64,000 nt of DNA from Paraburkholderia largidicola (GTDB taxonomy: Bacteria; Pseudomonadota; Gammaproteobacteria; Burkholderiales; Burkholderiaceae), in contig NZ_AP023175.1 in assembly GCF_013426895.1 (NCBI RefSeq), forward strand, positions 1,922,001-1,986,000. Direction: 5' to 3'. Both the position numbers and the translations under genes were made by a program. Below, in pieces: positions 25,592-33,473 of this stretch. Position 1 is the first letter of the stretch; the number at the start of each line of letters is the position of its first letter. The notes beneath the pieces are model-generated. The model was not told where the DNA came from, did not search any database, and was given only the letters and a program-made list of their open reading frames with translations.

Positions 25592-25660
25592 TTGAGTCTC
25601 CAATACTTGGTTGTTCTACGTGGACGCGCGCGACGGGGCGCGGCGGCCGGCGCCCCTGAA

Positions 25661-25676
25661 TGCAGGTTCCGTGCCA
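25661..25676 (-). promoter_or_regulatory. Sigma-54 (-24/-12) promoter of the permease gene
   Basis: On the minus strand the sequence TGGCACGGAACCTGCA matches TGGCAC-N5-TTGCA with one mismatch in the -12 element. It ends about 70 bases before the TTG start at 25591, leaving a leader of roughly 55-60 bases. The divergent gene encodes a sigma-54 activator. Confidence 0.8.
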
Positions 25677-25748
25677 TGCCTGTCAGCCGGGCTTCTGCGG
25701 CCCGGGCGGCGAAGCGTGCCGCGCGACGATTCGAACGATTGTACAGAA

Positions 25749-25768
25749 TCGTCTCAAAACAGAGACGA
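25749..25768. promoter_or_regulatory. Activator site 1 for the permease promoter
   Basis: TCGTCTC and GAGACGA form a perfect 7-bp palindrome with a 6-base spacer, about 80 bases upstream of the -24 element. It shares TCGTC-N8-GAGAC with a second site about 98 bases further. Confidence 0.65.
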
Positions 25769-25846
25769 ATTGCAGTCTGTCGAATTCGATGCGCCGAAGC
25801 ATACCTGAATCTATAGGGTTATTGCAGGTCTCCTGTGTGAGATAAT

Positions 25847-25864
25847 TCGTCCACGTTTTGAGAC
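25847..25864. promoter_or_regulatory. Activator site 2 for the permease promoter
   Basis: TCGTC-N8-GAGAC, the same spaced half-sites as site 1. GTTTTGAGAC here is also the exact reverse complement of GTCTCAAAAC in site 1. It lies 87 bases before the activator's own start and could serve autoregulation. Confidence 0.55.
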
Positions 25865-25950
25865 AATAAGCATAAAAATACTAGATGCTTCGCATGGGAT
25901 CCCGGTAAGCGCCCAAGCGCTAACCATGATCGACAGGAGACAACGACAAT

Positions 25951-27411
25951 ATGATGAACGACTGGTCGGGCTTGCCCGCGACCTACAGCGAAGTTCTGCG
26001 CCGTGCGATGGACTCGCTCTTCCGCACGTTCGAGAACTTCAGCGAAGGCACCTTTATCGTAGATGCCGATGCGCGTGTCGTGTGGATCAATAAACGTTAC
26101 GCGGCGCGCTTTGGTTTTGCCGATCCGCAGCAGGCCATCGGCCGCGACTGCGAAGCCGTGATCCCGAATAGCCTGATGCGCGAAGTCGTGACGACCGGCA
26201 AGCCGATCCTGCTCGACATTCTCGAGACCGACCGCGAGCCGCTCGTCGTCACGCGCCTGCCGTTGAAGGACGACGCCGGCAAGACGGTTGGCGCCGTCGG
26301 TTTTGCGCTCTTCGACGAGATGAAGGCGCTCACGCCGCTCTTCTCGCACTACTCGCGCGTGCAACAGGAACTGATCGCGACGCGCCAGTCGCTCGCGCAG
26401 GCGCGCCGCGCGAAGTACACGTTCGCGAGCTTCGTCGGCACGAGCGCGGCCAGTCTCGAAGTGAAGCGCCAGGCGCGGCGCGCGTCGCAAGTCGAATCGC
26501 CCGTGCTGCTGCTCGGCGAAACGGGCACCGGCAAGGAACTGCTCGCGCATGCGATCCACGGCGCGTCCGCGCGCTCGACCAAACCGCTCGTCACCGTCAA
26601 CGTCGCCGCGATTCCCGATACGCTGCTCGAAGTCGAGTTCTTCGGCGCGGCGGCGGGCGCGTACACGGGCGCGGACCGCAAGGGACGCGTCGGCAAATTC
26701 GAACTCGCAGATGGCGGCACGCTGTTTCTCGATGAGATCGGCGATATGCCTTTGCCGCTGCAAGGCAAGCTGTTGCGCGTGCTACAGGACCGCGAGTTCG
26801 AGCCGCTCGGGTCGAACCGGATCGTGCGCGCCGACGTGCGGATCATCGCGGCGACCTCGGCTGATCTCCCCGCGCTCGTCGCCGCGGGGCGCTTCCGGCC
26901 GGACCTGTTCTATCGCCTGAACGTGCTGACCATTCATGCGCCGCCGCTGCGTGAGCGGCAAACGGATATCGAGGCGCTCGCCTATACGATCCTCGAAGAT
27001 CTGTCGACACAGGTGCGCGGCGGTCACTTCGAATTGCAGGACGACGCGCTGCGGCTGTTGTGTGCGTACGGCTGGCCAGGCAATGTGCGCGAGCTGCACA
27101 ACACGCTGGAGCGCGCGGTGATGCTGTCGGACAGCGAACGTATCGATGCGCGCGCGCTTGCGCCGTTCATCGGGCCCGTGCGCGGGCAGGTTGCGTTCGA
27201 TGCGCCCGCATCCGTGCAGACATCGGCTGCCAGGGTATCGGACGCAGCGCAGCCGCAACAGTGGGCGGACGCGATGGCCGCGTTCGAAAAGCGCTTCATC
27301 GACGAAGCGTTGCGCGCGTGCGAAGGACGCGTCACGGAAGCGGCCGCACGCATCGGCATGGGACGCGCGACGCTGTACAAGAAGATCGCTGCGTACGGCA
27401 TCGAAGTGTGA
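25951..27411 (+). CDS. Sigma-54-dependent transcriptional activator (PAS-AAA+-Fis)
   Basis: This 486-residue enhancer-binding protein has an N-terminal PAS sensor (about 15-130), an AAA+ ATPase core (about 150-385) and a C-terminal Fis-type helix-turn-helix (about 445-485, EAAARIGMGRATLYKKI). Walker A is GETGTGKE and Walker B is GGTLFLDEIGD. The sigma-54 contact loop reads GAYTGA in place of the usual GAFTGA, a conservative change. There is no receiver domain, so it responds to a ligand rather than phosphorylation. AGGAGA precedes the start. It is divergent from the permease, whose promoter and two upstream sites fit control by this protein. Confidence 0.93.
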   Translation: MMNDWSGLPATYSEVLRRAMDSLFRTFENFSEGTFIVDADARVVWINKRYAARFGFADPQQAIGRDCEAVIPNSLMREVVTTGKPILLDILETDREPLVVTRLPLKDDAGKTVGAVGFALFDEMKALTPLFSHYSRVQQELIATRQSLAQARRAKYTFASFVGTSAASLEVKRQARRASQVESPVLLLGETGTGKELLAHAIHGASARSTKPLVTVNVAAIPDTLLEVEFFGAAAGAYTGADRKGRVGKFELADGGTLFLDEIGDMPLPLQGKLLRVLQDREFEPLGSNRIVRADVRIIAATSADLPALVAAGRFRPDLFYRLNVLTIHAPPLRERQTDIEALAYTILEDLSTQVRGGHFELQDDALRLLCAYGWPGNVRELHNTLERAVMLSDSERIDARALAPFIGPVRGQVAFDAPASVQTSAARVSDAAQPQQWADAMAAFEKRFIDEALRACEGRVTEAAARIGMGRATLYKKIAAYGIEV

Positions 27412-27484
27412 AGGTCGCCGGGTGCGCCGCTGCGCCGTACGATCATGCTGCTGGCAGCCACGCAAACCCGACGGAGACCTGGCC

Positions 27485-28069
27485 ATGACACGCTGGATCG
27501 TTTGGATCATGCTGATGATCGCGAGCGCCGCCTTCAATGGGTTGAATGCGCAGGAGGCGTCATCGGCGGCGGCGCCGGGCGAGCGGCGCAACTGGTACAA
27601 CGATCCGTTCTTCACGCTTTCGCACGCGATCGCCGATTGCCCCGTGCCGCTCGGCCCGATGATGACGCACGCGCAGATGGAGGACGACGCGCACTATCGC
27701 GTGGAGCGAGGCACGACCTGCTGGCTCGCGCACAAATGCACGAAGCCGAACTCCTACATGTACGACGCGGATATCGCCAGCGCGATCCACGCGCGCTTCA
27801 CGAACCCGCATGCATTCGACGGCACGAGCGTGTGGATCACGGTGCAGCGCCGCTTCGTCTATGCGGAAGGCTGCGCGCCCGCATCGTTCGACAGGCACGC
27901 GTTGCAGCAGCAGCTCGAAGCGATCCCCGACGTCGAGCAGGTGTTCATGCGGCTCGGCGCGAGCACGCAAGGACCGATGCCCTACAAGACGCTTGCGGAA
28001 CCCGACAGACAGCCGATAACGGAGCCGCTAACCGAACCGATAACGGAGCCGAAGTCACCGCCGCAATAA
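27485..28069 (+). CDS. Secreted hypothetical protein, possibly BON-like
   Basis: This 194-residue protein begins with a signal peptide (MTRWIVWIMLMIASAAF, cleavage near LNAQE). Residues about 90-165 alternate helix and strand (IASAIHARF, SVWITVQRRFVYAEG, LEAIPDVEQVFMRL) somewhat like a BON domain, which binds membranes in periplasmic proteins; I am not certain. The C-terminus has repeated TEP units (ITEPLTEPITEP). Four cysteines occur in the mature part. GGAG lies eight bases before ATG 27485. Confidence 0.6.
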   Translation: MTRWIVWIMLMIASAAFNGLNAQEASSAAAPGERRNWYNDPFFTLSHAIADCPVPLGPMMTHAQMEDDAHYRVERGTTCWLAHKCTKPNSYMYDADIASAIHARFTNPHAFDGTSVWITVQRRFVYAEGCAPASFDRHALQQQLEAIPDVEQVFMRLGASTQGPMPYKTLAEPDRQPITEPLTEPITEPKSPPQ

Positions 28070-28143
28070 CGCGATAAACGCAACACAAGGCGGCCATGGC
28101 ACAATCGCGTTCGTCGAAAAACAAGTGGCCAACGGGGTTTTCC

Positions 28144-28422
28144 ATGAAACGCAGTCAAACATCCACGGCGCGCGTCATGCATCGGGTTCGCGGCGCGGCG
28201 CTTCCTGTCGTCGTCGCGATGACGGGCGCGCTCGCCGCATGCAGCAGTGCGCCGCCGCTCTTCGCGCCGGATGGCCGGCCCACCACGCTCGTTCAATGCC
28301 CCGCCGGCTCCGACAACTGCGAGCAGCAGGCGCAAGCAATGTGTGGCGGCGCGTTCGACGCGATTCGCTCGACGACGGCGAACGGCGCGCGCAGCCTGCT
28401 CTACGCATGCCGCGGAAAGTAA
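28144..28422 (+). CDS. Small lipoprotein
   Basis: This 92-residue protein has a lipoprotein signal ending in lipobox LAAC (Cys33). The short mature part has three further cysteines (VQCPAGSDNCEQQAQAMC, then YACRGK), which suggests disulfide bonds in the periplasm. I know no function. The start at 28144 gives a correct n-region; an upstream in-frame ATG (28096) would place 16 extra residues before it. Confidence 0.65.
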   Translation: MKRSQTSTARVMHRVRGAALPVVVAMTGALAACSSAPPLFAPDGRPTTLVQCPAGSDNCEQQAQAMCGGAFDAIRSTTANGARSLLYACRGK

Positions 28423-28469
28423 GCAGCACTGTCGTCATGTCATGCCAGGCCGCGCTCGCGGCCCGCTGA

Positions 28470-28718
28470 AACCCTGAAGCACGTCACACCGATATATCGC
28501 GCGCAGCATGTCGCGGTCGATGCACACGCATCGACCCGAACCATCGCGCCTTCGTTGCAGCATTCGCGCAGATCGAAGCGGGCATCGGCCGATTTCTCGA
28601 CCGCTCCGAACAACCACTCGCCATCGTGGCTTTGCGCGGCCCGCAAGCGTTGCGCTGGCGCATCGCGCAAGGCCCTTCCGTGCGCCGCCTAACGGAACGC
28701 ATCGATATCCTCGTATAG
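28470..28718 (+). pseudogene. Possible degraded gene remnant without a start codon
   Basis: A frame open from a TGA at 28467 to a TAG at 28716 reads like protein (HRAFVAAFAQIEAGIGRF, then QPLAIVALRGPQALRWR) with the local GC-rich third positions. It has no ATG, GTG or TTG start and no ribosome site near its beginning. It may be the C-terminal end of a lost gene. No parent family is recognised. Confidence 0.3.
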
Positions 28719-28882
28719 ATTTCTGATTGCGGATGCGGTTGCGTGACAAGGAGCACGTACCGTCATCCGATGCCGGGAAGCGTGTGCAGGCAATACAACG
28801 ACATTGAGAGAGCGGCAGCCGATTTCCCGCGGCACATTTCGTGCTAACCGATGGCGCCTTGCGAGGGGCGACGGGGAAGTCC

Positions 28883-29086
28883 ATGAATCACGAGCAGATA
28901 GAAAAGGATATCGAGCATCTGGAGCACGTCATCTCGCGCATCTCGGCTGCCGACGGCATTCCGCTGTCATACTGGCGCAACCGCATCGAATCGGTGTCGG
29001 TTGCCGCGCTGGTACCGTCGCAGATCAGGCGCGTCCAGAGGCTCAGCGACGCGTTGCACGCACTCGAAGTTCGATACAAGCGCTGA
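28883..29086 (+). CDS. Small helical hypothetical protein
   Basis: This 67-residue protein is charged and mostly helical (NHEQIEKDIEHLEHVIS, then QIRRVQRLSDALHALEVRY), possibly a short coiled coil. No family or function is recognised. The ATG at 28883 is preceded by GGGGAAG, a fair ribosome site; an upstream ATG at 28841 is less likely. Gene-poor, possibly decayed sequence lies on both sides. Confidence 0.55.
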   Translation: MNHEQIEKDIEHLEHVISRISAADGIPLSYWRNRIESVSVAALVPSQIRRVQRLSDALHALEVRYKR

Positions 29087-29489
29087 GCGCCGCTACCTTG
29101 CGCGCACCCGGCCTTGCTCACGGGACTGGTTTATGGACAGAGCAGGATTTTCGGCCGTGCGTCCTGCGCATATGGTCGATGCAATGCAAGGCGATATCGA
29201 CCGTGGCCAGTTGGCTCGCGTCGCAATGCTCGCGCGACCCGCTTCGTATACCTTCGTTCGGACACGTTCAATGGCCGACGCAGGGCGCCGGCCTGTCGAT
29301 CGAATCGTTCGCATGGCAAGGCGCCTTCATCACCAGTCGATTCGCCGATCCCGTCGTCAATCTGATCGCACGTTTGTTTGACGGTGCGCAGTGCTCGTGG
29401 ATCTCTGACAGCACTACACTGCTACCCGGCACTTTTTAGGTCTGGTACGGTCTCAGTTGCCGTACAGCTTTGCAAGGAGACTTCGCCAG
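29087..29489. other. Gene-poor region upstream of the H-NS-like gene
   Basis: No complete gene is seen in these 403 bases. One frame ending at 29439 contains a protein-like stretch (GLSIESFAWQGAFITSRF, then PVVNLIARLFDG) with ordinary codon use but no credible start, perhaps a second gene remnant. The last 60 bases probably contain the promoter of the H-NS-like gene. Confidence 0.35.
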
Positions 29490-29780
29490 ATGGCCACATA
29501 CAGACAGCTGACCGCCCAACTCGAAAAGCTTCAGAAGGAGATGGAACAGGCACGTGAACAGGAAGTGACTCAGGCGATCGCTGACATCAAACAGAAGATC
29601 GCCGAATTTGGCATCACCGCTGAGGAGCTTGGCTTCTCGAGCAAGGTGCGCGCGGCGCGTAAAGCCGCGCTGCCGCCGAAGTACCGCAACCCCAAGACAG
29701 GCGAAACCTGGAGCGGCCGTGGCCGGGCGCCGGGTTGGCTCGCGGGCAAGAATCGCGACAAGTTTCTCATCGACGAATGA
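29490..29780 (+). CDS. H-NS-family nucleoid protein
   Basis: This 96-residue protein has an N-terminal coiled coil for oligomerisation (YRQLTAQLEKLQKEMEQA) and a C-terminal DNA-binding segment, YRNPKTGETWSGRGRAPGWL, containing the TWSGRGRxPxW core of proteobacterial H-NS/BpH3 proteins. It binds curved AT-rich DNA and silences transcription. AAGGAG lies ten bases before ATG 29490. Burkholderia genomes carry many such paralogues, so a specific role cannot be given. Confidence 0.92.
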   Translation: MATYRQLTAQLEKLQKEMEQAREQEVTQAIADIKQKIAEFGITAEELGFSSKVRAARKAALPPKYRNPKTGETWSGRGRAPGWLAGKNRDKFLIDE

Positions 29781-30349
29781 ATCTGGCGCAAGCGCACATC
29801 GCTCTTAATCGATCAGTGCGCTTGCTCTTGCTTCCGGTTGTTCTCGTCCCGCAGCGGTGTTCTTCGTTGACCGGCGAGCCGTGCCGTGAGCGAACGCGCA
29901 GCAGCCAGGCGCACCATCGCGGGAATCCCGAAAACTCTCACCTTTAGCTGGCGCTGACCGTTCGAAGCGGAGCGCCGGTATCGTCATCGCTTGTCTGCGA
30001 TTCGCTGGATGGCATTGCGGCGAGCGCGTCGTCACGATTGCCTTGGCTGCTGCGAAAGCCTTATGAATAAAGGGTTTGCGGCATTCCGTCCGGCGCGCCG
30101 ACGCACTTTTCGCGTGCCTCGCTGACGTCATTCCTGAGAACGCTTCGCACGTGCTGAAAGCGTCTTTTGCAGCGAATCTTCCTGCCTCCCGAAAACGCTC
30201 ACCTCAGCGCTTTTCGTCATTAGCCATGACTCAGTGGAAACCCGGAGTTGAGTGCGCCTCATACCCCGGATCACAAAACATCGCTTCATCGTCCTGCTTT
30301 TCGGCCAGCACAATCAGCGCATCCCACTCAACCTGATGGAACTGGACAG
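29781..30349. other. Intergenic region upstream of the fae operon
   Basis: This 569-base gap has mixed composition and no gene I can support; the short frames on both strands are Arg/Ser-rich without ribosome sites. It should contain the promoter of the Fae-AKR-ALDH-MFS run. I see no sigma-54 promoter, terminator or known RNA motif. Confidence 0.4.
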
Positions 30350-30871
30350 ATGAGCACCACGGAAAAGCAACTGTATATCGGCGAAGGATTCGAAGGCCCG
30401 GGCGTGAACCTCGCGCACATCAACGTGCTGGTCGGCCCGCGCAACGGCCCTGCTGGCCAGGCGTTCGCCACCGCGCTGTCGACGCCGTCCGCCGGTCACG
30501 CGCCGTTCGTCGTGATCGCGCGTCCCGGTGTGCCGACCAAGCCGCTGACGCTGTACGTCAACAAGGCGCAGATCGAAGGCGACTTCCATGGCAACGCGAC
30601 GTGGGGCGCATCGCAGGCGGGCATCGCAAAGGCGGTCGCCGAGTCGCTGGAGAACGGCACGCTGCCGCCCGAAGCGGAAAACGACTGGGTCGTCGTGTCG
30701 GCGAACTGGGTCAACCCGAAGACCGATGATCTCGACGCCGTGTTCGAGAACAACTACCGCGCGTGCAAGAACGCGATTCTCGCGGCGATGAAGGGCCTGC
30801 CGCATAAGGACGAAGTGTTCGCCGCGGCGCGTGAAGTGTCGAACCCGTTCTACACGCCGAAGCAGCGTTAA
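30350..30871 (+). CDS. fae: Formaldehyde-activating enzyme (Fae) homologue
   Basis: This 173-residue protein belongs to the Fae family, which in methylotrophs joins formaldehyde to tetrahydromethanopterin (H4MPT). The N-terminal YIGEGFEGPGVNLAHINVLVG contains the conserved catalytic His (His23) and KPLTLYVNKAQIEG is also typical. Length is normal for the family. ATG 30350 gives this length; upstream in-frame codons would add a Pro-rich, non-family tail. It opens a run with aldo/keto reductase, aldehyde dehydrogenase and an MFS transporter, so a role in removing formaldehyde or another small aldehyde is inferred. No H4MPT synthesis gene is in the window. Confidence 0.9.
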   Translation: MSTTEKQLYIGEGFEGPGVNLAHINVLVGPRNGPAGQAFATALSTPSAGHAPFVVIARPGVPTKPLTLYVNKAQIEGDFHGNATWGASQAGIAKAVAESLENGTLPPEAENDWVVVSANWVNPKTDDLDAVFENNYRACKNAILAAMKGLPHKDEVFAAAREVSNPFYTPKQR

Positions 30872-30901
30872 GCCCTCGCCGGGACTCTGGAGATATCGCA
30901 A

Positions 30902-31948
30902 ATGGAATACATCCGCCTCGGCCAGTCGGGCCTGAAGGTTTCGCGTCTGTGCCTCGGCACGATGAACATGGGCACCCCGCAATGGAAGCCGTGGATTTTC
31001 GATGAAGCGCAAAGCGAGCCGATCGTCCGCCATGCGCTCGAAGCCGGCGTCAACTTCATCGACCTCGCCGACTTCTACTCGACGGGCGTCGGCGAAGAAG
31101 TGGTCGGCCGCATCCTGAAGCGCCTCGCGCGCCGCGAAGAGATCGTCGTGACGACCAAGGTCGGCTACGACATGGGCGCGTATCAGAACGCGGGCGGCCA
31201 TTCGCGCAAGCACATCATGGACGGCATCGACGGCTCGCTGTCGCGCCTGGGCATGGATTACGTCGATATCTACATGCTGCATTACTTCGACGTGAACACG
31301 CCCGTCGAAGAAACGATGGGCGCGCTCAACGACATCGTGCGTGCAGGCAAGGCGCGCTACATCGGCGTATCGACGATGTACACGTGGCAGTTCGCGAAGA
31401 TCATGCAGGCGTGCGAGCGCAACGGCTGGCACAAGCCGATCAACATGCAGCTGCAGCTGAACCTCGCGTATCGCGAGGAAGAGCGCGAAATGATTCCGTA
31501 TTGCCAGGATCAGGGCGTGGGCGTCTCGGTGTTCAGCCCGCTCGCGCGCGGTCTTCTGACGAGCGATGCGCAATCGACGCGTAATCAGACCGACTTCTTC
31601 ACCGCACAAATGTATGGCGACGCGGCGTCGCGCGAGATCGCGGCATCCGTGGCGCGGGTGGCGGCGAAGCGTGGTGTATCCGCTGCGCAGATCGCGCAGG
31701 CGTGGGTGCTGCAACGCGAAGGCATCGCCAGCATGCTGGTCGGCGCGGACACGCCGGCGCAGTTCGACAGCGCGCTGGCCGCGCTGGGCACGAAGCTCGA
31801 AGCGGAAGAACTGCATGAGCTGGAGCGCAACTACACGCCGTGCGATCTGATCAACGACTACACCGCGGGCAAGCGCATCGCGCGCGAAGCGCGTGCCGCA
31901 CAAGGCGCGTTCGCCGACGTCGCAAGCAACCTGGATAAAGCAGCATGA
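30902..31948 (+). CDS. Aldo/keto reductase
   Basis: This 348-residue NAD(P)H-dependent oxidoreductase has the AKR TIM barrel. The catalytic tetrad can be read as Asp and Tyr in DLADFYSTG, Lys in VVTTKVGYD and His in YMLHYFD. The cofactor-binding region near SMLVGADTPAQ is present. It acts on an aldehyde or ketone, but the substrate is not evident. It starts 30 bases after fae, with GGAG in between, and its last four bases overlap the dehydrogenase start (ATGA), so translation is probably coupled. Confidence 0.9.
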   Translation: MEYIRLGQSGLKVSRLCLGTMNMGTPQWKPWIFDEAQSEPIVRHALEAGVNFIDLADFYSTGVGEEVVGRILKRLARREEIVVTTKVGYDMGAYQNAGGHSRKHIMDGIDGSLSRLGMDYVDIYMLHYFDVNTPVEETMGALNDIVRAGKARYIGVSTMYTWQFAKIMQACERNGWHKPINMQLQLNLAYREEEREMIPYCQDQGVGVSVFSPLARGLLTSDAQSTRNQTDFFTAQMYGDAASREIAASVARVAAKRGVSAAQIAQAWVLQREGIASMLVGADTPAQFDSALAALGTKLEAEELHELERNYTPCDLINDYTAGKRIAREARAAQGAFADVASNLDKAA

Positions 31949-33384
31949 GTGAATTTCTCCGCACGGGCCACTACATCAACGGCGAGTGGTACGAAAGCGC
32001 GAATACGTATCCCGTTCGCAATCCGGCGACAGGCGAGGTGATCGCCAACGTCGCGAAGGGCGGCGCGCAGGAAACGGCGCAAGCCATCGACGCCGCCGAG
32101 CGTGCATTCCCCGCCTGGCGCGCGTTGACCGCGAAGGAACGCGGCGCACGCGTGAAGCGTTGGGGCGAGCTGATGCTGGAACATCGCGATGCGCTCGCTG
32201 AACTCCTGACGCGCGAACAAGGCAAGCCGCTCGCCGAAGCGAAGGGCGAAGTCGGATACGCGGCGAGCTTCTTCGAATGGTTCGCCGAAGAAGCGAAGCG
32301 CAGCTACGGCGACGTGATTCCGAGCCCGAAGCCCGATTCGAAGATCATCGTCACGCGTGAGCCGGTTGGCGTGGTCGCGGCGATCACGCCGTGGAATTTC
32401 CCGCTCGCGATGATCACGCGCAAGGCCGGTCCCGCGCTCGCCGCCGGTTGCACGATGGTGCTGAAGCCCTCCGAAGAAACGCCGCTGTCCGCGTTCGCGC
32501 TGGCCGTGCTCGCCGAGCGCGCGGGCATTCCGGCGGGCGTGTTCAACATCGTCTCGGGCGATGCCGTGGCGATCGGCGGCACGCTGACGGAGTCGCCCGT
32601 CGTGCGCAAGCTGTCGTTCACGGGCTCGACGCGTGTCGGCAAGCTGCTCGCGAAGCAGTCGGCGGATACGCTGAAGAAGCTGTCGCTGGAACTGGGCGGC
32701 AACGCGCCGTTCATCGTGTTCGACGATGCCGATATCGAGGCCGCCGTGCAGGGTGCGATGGCGTCGAAGTTCCGCAACACCGGGCAAACCTGTGTGTGCG
32801 TGAATCGCTTCTATGTGCAGGACGGCATCTACGACGCGTTCACGCAGGCGCTGACGGAAGCCGTGAAGAAGATGCGCGTCGGCGATGCGCTGACGGGCGA
32901 GGTCGAGCAAGGTCCGCTGATCAACGAAGCCGCGTTGATGAAGGTCGAGGCGCATGTCGCCGACGCGTTCCAGCATGGCGCCAAGGCGCTGACGGGCGGC
33001 AAGCGTCACGCGCTGGGCGGCACGTTCTACGAGCCGACGGTGCTGGTCGACGCAAAGCAACCGATGCTGATCGCCGAAGAAGAAACCTTCGGCCCGGTCG
33101 CCGCGTGCTTCCGCTTCAAGACGGAAGACGAAGCGGTCAAGGCTGCGAACGACACGCCGTTCGGTCTGTCCGCGTACTTCTACACGCGCGATCTGGGGCG
33201 CGCATGGCGGGTCGCGGAAGCGCTGGAAAGCGGCATGGTCGGCATCAACGAAGGCATCATTTCGACGGAAGTCGCGCCATTCGGCGGCGTCAAGCAGTCG
33301 GGCCTCGGGCGTGAAGGCTCGAAGTACGGCATGGATGAATACGTCGAACTGAAGTACATGATGATGGGCGGTCTGGGCCGCTAG
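31945..33384 (+). CDS. NAD(P)-dependent aldehyde dehydrogenase, succinate-semialdehyde type
   Basis: This 479-residue enzyme oxidises an aldehyde to an acid. The general base Glu249 (LSLELGGNAPF) and the nucleophile Cys283 (NTGQTCVC) are intact, and the cofactor site VAAITPWNFPLAMITRKAGP and C-terminal PFGGVKQSGLGREG are typical of GabD-like enzymes. Sequence alone would give succinate-semialdehyde dehydrogenase, but the Fae and AKR neighbours suggest another small aldehyde. The start overlaps the AKR stop by four bases. Confidence 0.9.
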   Translation: MSEFLRTGHYINGEWYESANTYPVRNPATGEVIANVAKGGAQETAQAIDAAERAFPAWRALTAKERGARVKRWGELMLEHRDALAELLTREQGKPLAEAKGEVGYAASFFEWFAEEAKRSYGDVIPSPKPDSKIIVTREPVGVVAAITPWNFPLAMITRKAGPALAAGCTMVLKPSEETPLSAFALAVLAERAGIPAGVFNIVSGDAVAIGGTLTESPVVRKLSFTGSTRVGKLLAKQSADTLKKLSLELGGNAPFIVFDDADIEAAVQGAMASKFRNTGQTCVCVNRFYVQDGIYDAFTQALTEAVKKMRVGDALTGEVEQGPLINEAALMKVEAHVADAFQHGAKALTGGKRHALGGTFYEPTVLVDAKQPMLIAEEETFGPVAACFRFKTEDEAVKAANDTPFGLSAYFYTRDLGRAWRVAEALESGMVGINEGIISTEVAPFGGVKQSGLGREGSKYGMDEYVELKYMMMGGLGR

Positions 33385-33473
33385 TCGACAGTGCTTCGTC
33401 CGCCACGCGCGGCGGAGGGCAAGGAAGCAAGCGTCCCGGCGCGCACCACGGGACGCGATAACAAGGAGACATC

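Noticed and set aside
24170-25816. 548-codon plus-strand open frame opposite the permease
   Set aside because: Antisense of a GntP-family gene; the product is almost entirely charged residues.
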